Counted from the stretch's first letter, positions 1 through 9,138 are shown. The stretch is 64,000 bases of DNA from Vicinamibacterales bacterium (GCA_036504215.1 DASXVO010000016.1:64001-128000); one strand, 5' to 3'. Notes: generated by a model not told the origin, from the sequence alone. Made by a program: numbers and translations.

Positions 1-39
1 GGTGGGAGCCGAAGGTCTAGAAGAAGGCGCCGGGGCCGC

Positions 40-1470
40 CTACACGGCCCCGGCGCGCCCGAGCGGGAATCCGAAGTAGTCGCGGGCGTTGAAGAAGCAG
101 ATCTTCTGCACCACTCGTCCGAGCGCCTCGCGATCGTCCGGCAGCAGGCCCCGCCGGACGTCCTCTCCAATCAGGTTGCACAGCAGGCGCCGGAAGTACT
201 CGTGCCGCGAGTACGACAGGAAGCTGCGGGAGTCGGTCACCATCCCGACAAACCGCGCCAGCAGCCCCATGTTCGACAGCGCGTTCATCTGCTGCGTCAT
301 GCCGTCGAGCTGATCGAGGAACCACCATGCCGCCCCGTACTGCATCTTGCCGGGCACGCTGCCGTCCTGGAAGTTGCCGGCCATCGTGGCGACCAGAGCG
401 TTGTCGCGCGGGTTGAGGTTGTACAGGATCGTCTTGGCAAGCTGGTTGGTCTCGTCCAGCCTGTCGAGAAAGCGCGCCAACGGGCGCGCTACTTCGAAGT
501 CGCCGATCGAATCGAAGCCCGTGTCGGGCCCGAGCTGGCGGCGCAACCTCGTGTTGTTGTTCCGCAGCGCGCCCAGATGGAACTGCTGCACCCAGCCCCG
601 AGCGTGGTCGAGGAGCGCCAGTTCGTGCACCAGGGCTGATTTCAGCCTCAGCGCGGCCGCGGGCTCGAGCACCCGCCCGGTGCGCACCCGATCGAACGCC
701 GCAGCCACCTCCTCGCGCGTCCAGGCCTCGGCGAACATCGTCTCGAGGCCGTGGTCCGACGCGCGACAACCCATCGCGTGGAAGAAGTCGTGGCGCACCT
801 TCAGTGCCTCGAGGAGGGAATCGAAGCGGCCGCCAACCGCAACGCCGGACGCCTGCTCCAGGTGGCCGACCCAGGCGTTGAGCGCCTGGGGATCCTCGAC
901 GGCAAAGACCTTGTCGGGCCGCCACGTCGGGTAGACGCGGGTCTCCGGATCCGGGCGGGCCGCCAACCGTCGGTGCGCGTCGAGCGCGTCCACCGGGTCA
1001 TCGGTCGTGCAGACGACCGCCACGCGAAAGCCGCGCAGCAGGCCGAGGGCCGTGAATCCATCCTCCAGCAATCGCTCGTTGCAACGATCGAACACCGCCT
1101 TCGCCGTCGCCGGCGACAGCAACTCGCCGACGCCGAAGGGCCGGCGCAGTTCCATGTGTGCCCAGTGATAGAGCGGGCTGCGCACGGCATCGGGCACGGT
1201 CCGCGCCCATGCCTCGAACTTCTCCCAGTCCGACGCGTCGCCAGTGCAGAAGCGCTCGGGCACGCCGTTGGACCGCATCGCGCGCCACTTGTAGTGATCG
1301 CCGTCCAGCCAGATCTCGGTGATCGACCGGAAACGATGGTCCGCTGCCATCTGGTCTGGCGAGAGGTGGCAGTGGTAATCGATGATCGGCATGCCCTCGG
1401 CAAAGCGGTGGAACAGGTCCACTGCCACGTCGCTCTCGAGCAGGAAGTCCTCGTTCAGAAACGGTTGCAT
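40..1470 (-). CDS. uxaC: Glucuronate isomerase (uronate isomerase)
   Basis: Cytoplasmic isomerase converting D-glucuronate to D-fructuronate and D-galacturonate to D-tagaturonate, the first step of hexuronate breakdown. The 476-residue product has the usual family length. It opens with the expected N-terminal segment and the amidohydrolase-like metal motif DYHCHL (H33, H35), followed by the family's LDGDHYKWRAMR and later RNNNTRLRR, GNFQDG and NMGLL segments. The ATG at 1470 is the natural family start. It is the last gene of a minus-strand hexuronate block (regulator, transporter, isomerase-like enzyme, UxaC), separated from its upstream neighbour by about 150 bp that holds a hairpin. Identification is by family resemblance and is strong. 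Confidence 0.96.
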   Translation of the reverse strand: MQPFLNEDFLLESDVAVDLFHRFAEGMPIIDYHCHLSPDQMAADHRFRSITEIWLDGDHYKWRAMRSNGVPERFCTGDASDWEKFEAWARTVPDAVRSPLYHWAHMELRRPFGVGELLSPATAKAVFDRCNERLLEDGFTALGLLRGFRVAVVCTTDDPVDALDAHRRLAARPDPETRVYPTWRPDKVFAVEDPQALNAWVGHLEQASGVAVGGRFDSLLEALKVRHDFFHAMGCRASDHGLETMFAEAWTREEVAAAFDRVRTGRVLEPAAALRLKSALVHELALLDHARGWVQQFHLGALRNNNTRLRRQLGPDTGFDSIGDFEVARPLARFLDRLDETNQLAKTILYNLNPRDNALVATMAGNFQDGSVPGKMQYGAAWWFLDQLDGMTQQMNALSNMGLLARFVGMVTDSRSFLSYSRHEYFRRLLCNLIGEDVRRGLLPDDREALGRVVQKICFFNARDYFGFPLGRAGAV

Positions 1471-1493
1471 GCTCGCTCCGTCGGACGCCCGTC

Positions 1494-1600
1494 TCAGCGG
1501 ACGACCTCGAATCGGCCCTTGACGCGAATGCCGGCAGCGGAACTGTCCACGCCGAGGACCAGATCCGGGCTGGTGCCCCTCCCGAGCCCGGCGGAAGGCC
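1494..1600 (-). pseudogene. Possible C-terminal coding remnant
   Basis: Between the TIM-barrel gene and uxaC, a minus-strand frame ending in TGA at 1494 reads GTSPDLVLGVDSSAAG and then IRVKGRFEVVR. It looks like a natural protein C-terminus: hydrophobic/charged alternation and nearly every codon ending in G or C. No start codon or ribosome binding site precedes it without running into the neighbouring gene, and a GC hairpin interrupts the upstream part. It may be the tail of a lost gene or chance. I cannot assign a family. Confidence 0.25.
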
Positions 1601-1616
1601 GGACCGACGGAGGGGC
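1575..1616. repeat. Two-tier GC hairpin between isomerase gene and uxaC
   Basis: The outer arms GCCCCTCC (1575-1582) and GGAGGGGC (1609-1616) pair perfectly over 8 bp. Inside the loop CCGGC (1588-1592) pairs with GCCGG (1598-1602). There is no T-tract, so this is not a classical intrinsic terminator. It could attenuate or stabilise the transcript between the TIM-barrel gene and uxaC. Confidence 0.5.
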
Positions 1617-1621
1617 CAGAT

Positions 1622-2623
1622 CTAGAACGCCCGGGCCTCCTGCAACTGGCGCTTCATGCTCGTCCACGCGACGCGCGTCGAGGCCTCCGGAGTGCCGGCG
1701 CCGCGCCAGTGCGTTTCGAGCGTGACCGGGCCGTGGTAACCATCCTTCAGCAGGGCCCGGAACTGCGCCGTCCAGTCGATCAGGCCCGTCCCCATCTCGG
1801 ACCACTCGAATCCGCCGCCGGCCTTGCGAGAAACGTTCTTGCAGTGAACATGACCGATGCGGTCCTTGGGCAGCCGCGCGTAGCCGTCGGGAAAGGCCGC
1901 ATCACCGCGCATGCCGGCGTTGCCGGGATCCCAGTTCAGTTTGAAGGCGCGCGACCGCACGGCGTCGAGCGTACGGATCGACTCGGCCGACGTCGCGGTG
2001 TTGCAGGCGTATTCGTTCTCCAGGACGAGCACGAGGCCCAGCTTCGCCGCCTTGTCCGCCGCCTGTCGGAGCTTGTCGTCCATCGCCGCGCGGTACGGGG
2101 CGGGATCGTCGAGGCGCCAGAAGTCGAAGATCCGGATGTGGTCGGTGCCGAGTCTCCTGGCCAGCTCGAACGATCGTTCGAGCACCTCGTCCTGTTGCGC
2201 GAAGACGAAATCCGCCTTGTACGAGTCGTCCTTGGACCCGAAGGGCGATCTCGGCGCACCGGGCCAATCGACCTTGAAGACCGGCGACGCGATCGCGCTC
2301 ACGCGCAGTTGACGGCCTTCGATCAGGCGCTTCGCCTCGGCAATCTCCTTGTCGTCGAGCCGGGTGATGTTCTTGTTCCACAACTCGCGGAGTTCCACCC
2401 ACCCGAGGCCGAACTCCTGCGTCGCCACCTCGAGCGCGTGGCCGAGGTCCTGGCTGATCTCGTCGGTCAGCACGGAGACCTTGAACGCCGAAGGCGTGGC
2501 GTTGGCTGCCGACCGTATCGAGGCGGCGATCACCGAGCGGCCCGCCGCGAGCGACCCCGACGAGGCCGCAGCCACTGCGCCAAGCGTCGTCAGGAACGCG
2601 CGCCGAGAGTAATCGGATGCCAT
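1622..2623 (-). CDS. Tat-exported sugar phosphate isomerase/epimerase-like TIM-barrel protein
   Basis: A xylose-isomerase-like TIM-barrel (AP endonuclease 2 superfamily) protein of 333 residues. The start at 2623 gives an N-terminus with the twin-arginine motif SRRAFL and a following alanine-rich hydrophobic stretch, so export by Tat is likely. The barrel shows the expected acidic and histidine metal-ligand segments (LVLENEYAC, KLNWDPGNAG, HVHCKN, VTLETHW). GGAGAAGG lies upstream of the ATG, and the transporter stop is only 4 nt before it, so the two are co-translated. Context suggests action on a hexuronate or related sugar acid, perhaps as an epimerase or hydroxypyruvate-isomerase-like enzyme; the exact substrate is unknown. 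Confidence 0.85.
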   Translation of the reverse strand: MASDYSRRAFLTTLGAVAAASSGSLAAGRSVIAASIRSAANATPSAFKVSVLTDEISQDLGHALEVATQEFGLGWVELRELWNKNITRLDDKEIAEAKRLIEGRQLRVSAIASPVFKVDWPGAPRSPFGSKDDSYKADFVFAQQDEVLERSFELARRLGTDHIRIFDFWRLDDPAPYRAAMDDKLRQAADKAAKLGLVLVLENEYACNTATSAESIRTLDAVRSRAFKLNWDPGNAGMRGDAAFPDGYARLPKDRIGHVHCKNVSRKAGGGFEWSEMGTGLIDWTAQFRALLKDGYHGPVTLETHWRGAGTPEASTRVAWTSMKRQLQEARAF

Positions 2624-2627
2624 GGAG

Positions 2628-3989
2628 CTACCCCTTCTCCGCCGGCTCCACAATCGCCAGCGGCTCGAGCTTCGGGACCAGGAGATGGTGGATGACGAAC
2701 GATACGAGGTACGCCGACGCACAGATGGCGAACAGAATTGCGTAGCCGCCGCTCACGTTGCCGGCCGCCTTGAACTGATCGATCAGCCGGCCCGAGAACC
2801 ACGGGAACAGCACGCCGCCGATCGCCCCCGCCATGCCGCCGAGGCCTGTGATCGTCGCCACGTCCTTCTTGGCGAAGACATCGGACGTCGTCGTGAACAG
2901 ATTCGCCGACCAGGCTTGGTGCGCCGCACCGGCGAGACCGATGAGCAACACGGCCGGCCAGTCCCCCACTCTGGTCACGAACAGGATGGGAAGCACGCAC
3001 AGCGCGAAGAGGAACATCCCCGTCTTCCGCGCACGCGTGACGCTCCACCCGCGTGTCTGAAAGTAGCCGGTGAGCCACCCGCCAGCGATGCTCAGCACGG
3101 TGACGATGACGTAGATCGTCACCAGGTGGAGCCAGCTCTTCTTGATGTCCAGGCCGCGGGTCTGGAGGAAGTAGGCGGGCAGCCAGATCAGGAAGAACCA
3201 CCACACCGGGTCCGTCATGAACTTCGCGATGATGAACCCCCACGCCTGGCGGCAGCCCAGGGCCCGCCGCCATCCGATCGGTTTCGCGTTCGCCTCCTCG
3301 CTGTCACGGTCGCTGCTGATGTAGGCGAGTTCTTCCCGCGTCACGCGCGTCTGACGTTCGGGCACGTCGTAGAAGGGTATCCAGAGGAGGAGCCAGGCGA
3401 ACCCCGCCGCGCCGGCGAAGATGAACGCCCAGCGCCAGCCGAGCGTGATGGCGATGGCCGGCACGAGAGCCGGCGCGATGATGGCCCCGACGTTGGTGCC
3501 GGAATTGAAGATGGCGGTGGCAAACGCACGTTCGCGCTTTGGAAACCACAATGCGATCGCCTTGATCGCGGCCGGGAAGTTGCCGCCCTCGCTGGCGCCC
3601 AGGAAGATGCGTGCCGCAAAGAAGCCCGTCACGGAGCCCACGAGCGCGTGGCTCATCGCCGCCACACTCCAGAGCGTGATCGACACGGTGTACCCGATCT
3701 TCGTGCCGTAGCGATCGATGAACCAGCCGAAGACGAACAATCCGACCGCGTACGCGCCCTGAAACGCCGAGTTGACGAGGCCGAACTGCTCGTTGCTCCA
3801 GCCCAACTCCTTGTCCAGGAACTCCTTGATCAGAGCGAGGATCTGCCGGTCGACGTAGTTGACCGTGGTCGCCAGGAATATGAGGGCGCAAATGACCCAT
3901 CGATACGAACCCATCGCCGTCGTCAGGTCGGACGTCCGCGGGTCAGCAGTCTCCCCACCACCGGCATCGCGCGTCGGTTTTCCGGCCAC
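2628..3989 (-). CDS. MFS hexuronate transporter (ACS family, ExuT-like)
   Basis: Inner-membrane major facilitator protein of 453 residues with about 12 hydrophobic segments. The first segment, RWVICALIFLATTVNYVDRQ, carries the NYVDR signature typical of ExuT/GudP-type sugar-acid importers (anion:cation symporter family). I place the start at the GTG at 3989 (VAGKPT...), preceded by AAAGGACGGG; an upstream extension of the frame would run into the regulator gene. It lies between the GntR-type regulator and the TIM-barrel gene, 19 nt after the former and 4 nt before the latter, so the four genes probably form one hexuronate uptake and catabolism unit. Hexuronate specificity is inferred from uxaC in the cluster. 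Confidence 0.88.
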   Translation of the reverse strand: MAGKPTRDAGGGETADPRTSDLTTAMGSYRWVICALIFLATTVNYVDRQILALIKEFLDKELGWSNEQFGLVNSAFQGAYAVGLFVFGWFIDRYGTKIGYTVSITLWSVAAMSHALVGSVTGFFAARIFLGASEGGNFPAAIKAIALWFPKRERAFATAIFNSGTNVGAIIAPALVPAIAITLGWRWAFIFAGAAGFAWLLLWIPFYDVPERQTRVTREELAYISSDRDSEEANAKPIGWRRALGCRQAWGFIIAKFMTDPVWWFFLIWLPAYFLQTRGLDIKKSWLHLVTIYVIVTVLSIAGGWLTGYFQTRGWSVTRARKTGMFLFALCVLPILFVTRVGDWPAVLLIGLAGAAHQAWSANLFTTTSDVFAKKDVATITGLGGMAGAIGGVLFPWFSGRLIDQFKAAGNVSGGYAILFAICASAYLVSFVIHHLLVPKLEPLAIVEPAEKG

Positions 3990-4008
3990 GTTCCCGTCCT
4001 TTCTGGCG

Positions 4009-4704
4009 TTACGTCTCTTCCAGTGCCTGCGTGCGCGCCGCGCGCCGCAGATGGTCTTCCATCGCCCGGCGGGCCCGCTCGGGATCACGCGCGCGGATTG
4101 CCTGGTAGATCGCCCGGTGTTCCTCGGCGGCGATCTTCTTGTCCTGGGCGCGGCCGATCGTCTGACGACGAAGCTCGTAGAACATCTTCGCAATCATCTC
4201 GACCACGGAGGCGAGAATCGGGTTGTCGGACGCCGCCGCCACCGCCTGGTGAAAACGGATGTCGTGTTCGAGGAAGGTCTCCGGTTCGTCCATCGACGCA
4301 AACATCCCGGTCGTCTCGTCGCTCATCGCAATCATCTTGTCCGGCGCGGCGCGCTCGGCCGCGAGCCCGGCCACCGCGACCTCGAGCACCAGACGCGCCT
4401 CGAACATCTGCGACCGGCTGAACCCATGGAGGGCGGCGAGAAAGCTGAGCGGCTCGCTACCCAGCACCGGCGGCCCGCCGGTGATGAACGTGCCCGCGCC
4501 CTGCCGAATCTGCACGACTCCCATGGCGGCGAGACTCTTGAGCCCGGAGCGAACACTGGGCCGGCTCACACCAAGCTGCTGAGCCAGCTCGCGCTCGGGC
4601 GGCAGCCGATCACCGGCCTTGAGCTCTCCCTGCTCGATCGACCCCCGCACTCGACCCACGACCAGTTCCGCAGCGGTCACCTTTTTCGTCGGTCTCGCAG
4701 TCAT
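4009..4704 (-). CDS. GntR/FadR-family (FCD) transcriptional regulator, UxuR/ExuR-like
   Basis: A 231-residue repressor-type regulator with an N-terminal winged helix (GDRLPPERELAQQLGVSRPSVR, about residues 32-53; the segment is characteristic of GntR proteins) and a C-terminal all-helical FCD ligand-binding domain with conserved Arg/His/Asp metal or ligand positions. I choose the ATG at 4704 over a GTG at 4788, because the latter would fall in a probable promoter. It heads the hexuronate block and most likely senses a hexuronate or an intermediate. A palindrome resembling UxuR/ExuR operators overlaps the start region, suggesting autoregulation. Confidence 0.88.
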   Translation of the reverse strand: MTARPTKKVTAAELVVGRVRGSIEQGELKAGDRLPPERELAQQLGVSRPSVRSGLKSLAAMGVVQIRQGAGTFITGGPPVLGSEPLSFLAALHGFSRSQMFEARLVLEVAVAGLAAERAAPDKMIAMSDETTGMFASMDEPETFLEHDIRFHQAVAAASDNPILASVVEMIAKMFYELRRQTIGRAQDKKIAAEEHRAIYQAIRARDPERARRAMEDHLRRAARTQALEET

Positions 4705-4705
4705 A

Positions 4706-4719
4706 CAGGTATTACCAAT
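4706..4719 (-). promoter_or_regulatory. UxuR/ExuR-like operator palindrome
   Basis: GGTATTACC at 4708-4716 is a perfect 9-bp palindrome around one central base. On the minus strand it lies within ATTGGTAATACCTG, close to the ATTGGTATACCAAT type site bound by UxuR/ExuR-group regulators. It lies immediately upstream of the regulator start codon, so binding would block its own transcript and that of the downstream hexuronate genes. Confidence 0.5.
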
Positions 4720-4749
4720 CAATCGACGATCGGCCAATTGGAGAAAGAG

Positions 4750-4778
4750 AGATATCACCAGATCGCCTCGGCTGTCAA
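4750..4778 (-). promoter_or_regulatory. Putative promoter of the hexuronate block
   Basis: The minus strand carries a perfect TTGACA at 4778-4773 followed, at 17 nt spacing, by the AT-rich ATATCT. The -10 match is poor, but the location, about 40 nt upstream of the operator and the chosen regulator start, is sensible. Confidence 0.4.
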
Positions 4779-5050
4779 CTTGAAACACGGCCGTTTTGCC
4801 CCCCTATCGAGCCAGTTGCCCGGCGAGGGACGAGCAGCCGGCGGGCGCCGGCCGAAGCCGGCCGCGGTCTGTCGTTGGATTACTCAGGAATAGATGATGG
4901 TAAGACCACTGAAGGGCTCCGGGAGCACGAGGCGGGCATCGCGCCTTCACGACCCGCCCCATCGCCTGGCGCAAATCATCTGCACGGGCCGCGGCGCGTT
5001 GCAGAACATCGTCGAGGCCTCCGAGACGATGGTGGCGGCTGGCGGTTCGT

Positions 5051-5086
5051 GTCACGCGCCATTGTCACGCGCCATTGCCACGCGCC
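5051..5086. repeat. 13-bp tandem repeat upstream of the S9 peptidase gene
   Basis: GTCACGCGCCATT occurs at 5051-5063 and 5064-5076, followed by a partial copy GCCACGCGCC at 5077-5086. It lies in the 371-bp gap (4789-5159) between the divergent regulator gene and the peptidase gene. I see no convincing gene in the rest of that gap. Confidence 0.7.
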
Positions 5087-5159
5087 CGCAGATCGAGTAC
5101 AAGCAATCGGACTCGCAGGCCGCCAGACGGCCGTTCGTGCCCCGACCAAGGAGATTCGG

Positions 5160-7349
5160 ATGATGATGCAGCGGAACAGGACCCAGGCGATGTGCCTTGC
5201 AGTGGTGGTGATTGCCTCGGTCGGCCTCCTCGGCGCCACCGCGTCGGCGCAGGACCGTCTGAAGTCGATGCCGGGCTACGAGCGATACCAGAAGATGAGC
5301 AAGGAGATCCCGTCAGCCTTCAAATCCGGGGCCGTGACGGTGACCTGGAAGGACGGTGGAGCCGCGCTCGAGTATCCGAAGGACGGCAAGATCTATCGGT
5401 ACGATCTTGCCAGGAAGCAGACCTCCGAGGTCGGACCAGAACCGACGCCGGAGGAAGGTGGCGGACGCGGACGGCCGTCCGGGCCGGAACGCGGCCGGCA
5501 GGTGGCCTCCTCACCCTCTCCAAACGGGAAACTCAAGGCCTTCTACCGCGATCGCAACCTGTGGCTGAGCGATGCCGCTGGCGGCAACGACGCCAGGATC
5601 ACAACCGACGGCAGCGAGCGGGACCGCATCAAATACGGCACTGCCAGTTGGGTGTACGGTGAGGAACTGCGGCAGACGACGGCGATGTGGTGGTCGCCGG
5701 ACAGCACGAAGGTGGCCTACTACCGTTTCGACGAGAAGCAAGTACCCGACTACCACCTCCAGACGGACCAGACGAAACTCTACAGCCGCGACGATGTGGA
5801 GGCCTATCCGAAGGCGGGTCAGCCGAATCCGATCGTCGAGCTGTTCGTCTACGACGTCGCGTCGAAGAAGTCCGTCCGCGTGGACGTGCGCGACGGCAGG
5901 CCGTTCGACAACAACGTGGTCGGGCACTACGTCTACAACGTCGCCTGGTCGCCGGATGGGACCGAACTGCTCTTCAACCGCACCAACCGGCGCCAGAACA
6001 CTCTCGAAGTGATCGCGGCGAACCCGACCACGGGCACCTGCCGAACCGTCATCCACGAGGAATGGCCGACAAGCTGGATCGAGAACAGCCCGACGATGCT
6101 GTTTCTCAAGGACGGCAGGCGGTTCGTCTGGGGATCCGAGCGGAACGGCTGGAAGAACTTCTACCTGTACGACATCACCGGCAAGCTGCTGGTCCCGCTC
6201 ACGACGAGCAGCACCTGCGAGAACGACGCCATCATCAGAATCGATGAGGACGCGAAGCTGATGTTCTACACGGCGCGAGACGGCGACAACTACTTGAAAG
6301 TGCAATTGCACCGTGTTGGACTCGATGGCAAGGGCGATGTGCGGCTGACCGACCCCGCGTTCAATCACGCGATCGGCAGTTGTCTGCCGAGATCAGGCGG
6401 TCGCGCGCGCGCCGTCCCGGGCGCGCCAGCGTGCAGCCTGTCTCCCGACGGAAGGTACTTCATCGACATCGCGCAGACCCACGACGTGCCGCCCACGACC
6501 CGGCTGATGGACATGACCGGCAAGGCCGTCGCCGAACTGGCGGCGAGCGACGTCACGAAGCTGACCGAACTCGGGCTGAGGAAGGCCGAGATGTTCACGT
6601 TCAAGGCGGCGGACGGCAAGACCGTTTTGCGCGGCCTCATCAGCTTTCCGTCGAACTTCGACCCGACGAAGAAGTACCCCGCCCTCGTCTCGGTGTACGG
6701 CGGGCCAGGTTCGTCCGGCAGCACGGCGCGCGAGACGTTCGTCGCACCGAACTTGTCGGCAGAATACGGGTTTCTCATCCTGAACCTCGACTCTCGATCG
6801 GCGCCCGGCATGGGAAAACGCCAGCTCGACACGGTCTACCTGAAGCTCGGACAGGTCGAGATGGACGACATGGCCGAGGGCGTGAAGGCGCTCTGGAGCC
6901 GGCCCTATTTCGACAAGGATCGCGTCGGCATGTACGGGACGTCGTATGGCGGGTACTCCTCCTTGATGTGCGTCCTGCGGCATCCGGAGGTGTTCCGCGT
7001 GGCGTCGGCGTCGTCGCCGCCGACCGCGTGGTACCACTACGATACGATCTATACCGAACGGTTCATGTGGATTCCGGAAGAGAACAAGGCGGGCTACGAG
7101 GCCGGGAGCGCGATGACGTACGCGGACACGCTGAATGGCCGCCTCCTGATCTACTACGGCACCGCGGACAACAATGTCCATCCGACCAATTCCATGCAGC
7201 TGATCGCGGCGCTCCAGAAGGCCAACAAGAGCTTCGAGGTGCAGGTCGGGCCCGATGCCGGCCACTCCGGCGTGCGCACCGACCGGATGATGGAGTTCTT
7301 CATCGAGAACCTCGTCATCAACAAGCCGCCAGCCGCCGGCGAGCGGTGA
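5160..7349 (+). CDS. Exported dipeptidyl peptidase IV (S9B prolyl oligopeptidase family)
   Basis: Serine peptidase removing N-terminal dipeptides, preferring proline at position 2; acts outside the cytoplasm. The 729-residue product has a signal peptide (hydrophobic AMCLAVVVIASVGLLGATASA), a beta-propeller N-terminal half with DPPIV features (YRFDEKQVPDYHLQTD, WSPDGTELLFNRTNR) and a C-terminal alpha/beta hydrolase domain. The catalytic triad is visible: Ser595 in GTSYGGY, Asp670 in GTADNNVHP and His702 in AGHSG. The start follows AAGGAG (5148-5153). A Gly/Arg-rich insertion near residue 100 is not part of the usual core. The downstream gamma-glutamyltransferase gene follows by 37 bp, and together they suggest extracellular peptide and glutathione scavenging. 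Confidence 0.93.
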   Translation: MMMQRNRTQAMCLAVVVIASVGLLGATASAQDRLKSMPGYERYQKMSKEIPSAFKSGAVTVTWKDGGAALEYPKDGKIYRYDLARKQTSEVGPEPTPEEGGGRGRPSGPERGRQVASSPSPNGKLKAFYRDRNLWLSDAAGGNDARITTDGSERDRIKYGTASWVYGEELRQTTAMWWSPDSTKVAYYRFDEKQVPDYHLQTDQTKLYSRDDVEAYPKAGQPNPIVELFVYDVASKKSVRVDVRDGRPFDNNVVGHYVYNVAWSPDGTELLFNRTNRRQNTLEVIAANPTTGTCRTVIHEEWPTSWIENSPTMLFLKDGRRFVWGSERNGWKNFYLYDITGKLLVPLTTSSTCENDAIIRIDEDAKLMFYTARDGDNYLKVQLHRVGLDGKGDVRLTDPAFNHAIGSCLPRSGGRARAVPGAPACSLSPDGRYFIDIAQTHDVPPTTRLMDMTGKAVAELAASDVTKLTELGLRKAEMFTFKAADGKTVLRGLISFPSNFDPTKKYPALVSVYGGPGSSGSTARETFVAPNLSAEYGFLILNLDSRSAPGMGKRQLDTVYLKLGQVEMDDMAEGVKALWSRPYFDKDRVGMYGTSYGGYSSLMCVLRHPEVFRVASASSPPTAWYHYDTIYTERFMWIPEENKAGYEAGSAMTYADTLNGRLLIYYGTADNNVHPTNSMQLIAALQKANKSFEVQVGPDAGHSGVRTDRMMEFFIENLVINKPPAAGER

Positions 7350-7386
7350 GTCGGGATCGAGGCCGTCAAGCAGCAGGATCGAACAT

Positions 7387-9138
7387 ATGCGCTATCTCTC
7401 TGCGACCGTACTCCTCATCGGCCTGATGTTGGTGCCTGCCGGAGACCACCTGCAAGGCCAGACGGGCCAAGCCGCTTCACCGCGTCCGGCAAACGCCGAA
7501 CTGGCAACCTTTCCGTCGGCATGGAGCTACAAGCCCGGCGCTCAGGCGCCCGGCGCGCCGAACGGGATGGTGGTGTCCAACTGCGCGCTGGCTACCGACG
7601 CCGGCGTCGAGATTCTGAAGGCGGGCGGCAACGCGGTGGATGCCGCCGTCGCGGTCGGCTTCGCCCTTGCCGTCGCCTACCCGGAAGCCGGCAACATCGG
7701 GGGTGGTGGCTACTCAGTCGTGCGCTTGGCCGACGGCCGGATGAGCGCGCTCGACTACCGCGAGACGGCTCCGGCCACCTCGTCGCGTGACATGTTCATC
7801 GGCGCGAACGGCAAGCCTACGGATCAGAGTCTGATCGGCCACCGTGCGTCGGGCGTGCCCGGCAGCGTCGCAGGCCTGCTCGCGCTGCTCGAGAAGCACG
7901 GAAGCCTGCCGCGCGCGAAAGCGCTGGCGCCGGCCATTCGCCTGGCCCGCGACGGCTTCATCGTCGACGAAATCTTCCACATGTCGATCCGGCAGAACGC
8001 CACCCTCATCAAGCGTTACGCCGGTGCCGCGCTGTTCCTGCCCGGCGGTCAGCCGCCCGCGATCGGCACGCGGTTCGTCCAGGCCGACCTCGCGCGTACG
8101 CTGGAACACATCGCCTCGGACGGCGCCTCGGGCTTCTACAGCGGTCCGGTGGCGGATGCCGTCGTCGCCGAGATGAAGCGGGGCTCCGGCACCATCACCG
8201 CTGCCGATCTCGCCGGCTATGCGCCCGCCTGGCGCACGCCGCTCGTCGGGAGCTACCGAGGTCACTCCCTGCTCGCGATGCCGCCGTCCTCCTCAGGCGG
8301 CGTCACGGTCGTGGAAACCTTGAACATCTTGGAAACGTGGCCGGACATCGCGCCATGGAACAGCCCAGCCGCTCTCCATCGGCAGGCGGCGGCGTTCCAG
8401 CGGGCGTTCGTCGACCGGAACGGGACGCTCGGCGATCCCGACTTCGTGAAGATGCCGCTCGAGCGCCTGGTGAGCAAGGCATACGCCCGGTCACTGGCGG
8501 CAGGCATCGGCGCACGCCGGGCGACACCAACGAGCCAGCTGCCGGCGGCCGCGAAGGAAGGCACGAACACGACGAACTACTGCGTCGTGGACCGCGTGGG
8601 GAATGCGGTCGTCATCACCACGACCATCAACAGCCTCTACGGCTCGGGCGTCTGGGTACCTGGCGGCGGCTTCTTCCTCAACAACGAGATGGACGACTTC
8701 GCGGTGCAGCCCGGCACGCCGAACCAGTTCGGCCTGGTGCAGGGCGAGGCCAACGCGATTGCGCCGGGCAGGCGGATGCTGTCGGCGATGGCACCGACGA
8801 TCGTGCTCGACCCTGCGGGCCAGGTGCTGATGCTCGTGGGCGGTCGCGGCGGGCCCCGAATCATCACCGCGGTGGTTCAGGCCATCGTCAATCTCATCGA
8901 TCACCACATGCGGCTGGCCGATGCCGTCGGTGCCCCGCGCATCCACCATCAGGCCCTGCCCGACGTGCTGCAGTACGAGAAGGGCGGCGTGCCACCCGAG
9001 GTGGTCGCGGCGCTGACCGCGATGGGCTACAAGACCGAGGCGGGCGCCACGGGCTCGCTCACCGCCATCGCGCGCACGAAAACCGGCTGGGAAGGACTCT
9101 TCGATCCGCGCAAGCACGGCCGCGCGGCCGGTTACTGA
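7387..9138 (+). CDS. ggt: Gamma-glutamyltransferase
   Basis: N-terminal nucleophile hydrolase that cleaves gamma-glutamyl bonds (glutathione, gamma-glutamyl peptides); normally periplasmic and self-processed into two subunits. The 583-residue precursor has a hydrophobic N-terminal signal, the NAVDAAVAVGFALAVAYPEA segment, the GNIGGGGY motif, and the autoprocessing site KEGTNTTNYCVVD, where Thr395 would be the new N-terminus and nucleophile. The PSSSGG and DDF motifs of the family are also present. Its stop overlaps the stop of the convergent glutaminase-like gene by 7 bp. Confidence 0.95.
   Translation: MRYLSATVLLIGLMLVPAGDHLQGQTGQAASPRPANAELATFPSAWSYKPGAQAPGAPNGMVVSNCALATDAGVEILKAGGNAVDAAVAVGFALAVAYPEAGNIGGGGYSVVRLADGRMSALDYRETAPATSSRDMFIGANGKPTDQSLIGHRASGVPGSVAGLLALLEKHGSLPRAKALAPAIRLARDGFIVDEIFHMSIRQNATLIKRYAGAALFLPGGQPPAIGTRFVQADLARTLEHIASDGASGFYSGPVADAVVAEMKRGSGTITAADLAGYAPAWRTPLVGSYRGHSLLAMPPSSSGGVTVVETLNILETWPDIAPWNSPAALHRQAAAFQRAFVDRNGTLGDPDFVKMPLERLVSKAYARSLAAGIGARRATPTSQLPAAAKEGTNTTNYCVVDRVGNAVVITTTINSLYGSGVWVPGGGFFLNNEMDDFAVQPGTPNQFGLVQGEANAIAPGRRMLSAMAPTIVLDPAGQVLMLVGGRGGPRIITAVVQAIVNLIDHHMRLADAVGAPRIHHQALPDVLQYEKGGVPPEVVAALTAMGYKTEAGATGSLTAIARTKTGWEGLFDPRKHGRAAGY

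Noticed and set aside
2622-4421. Long plus-strand open frame opposite the transporter and regulator
   Set aside because: Antisense to genes with clear family identity; Arg/Glu-rich composition without recognisable domain, typical of high-GC shadow frames.
4875-5159. Longer N-terminus of the dipeptidyl peptidase
   Set aside because: The upstream segment is Arg/Gly-rich without homology, whereas the ATG at 5160 follows AAGGAG and starts a proper signal peptide.
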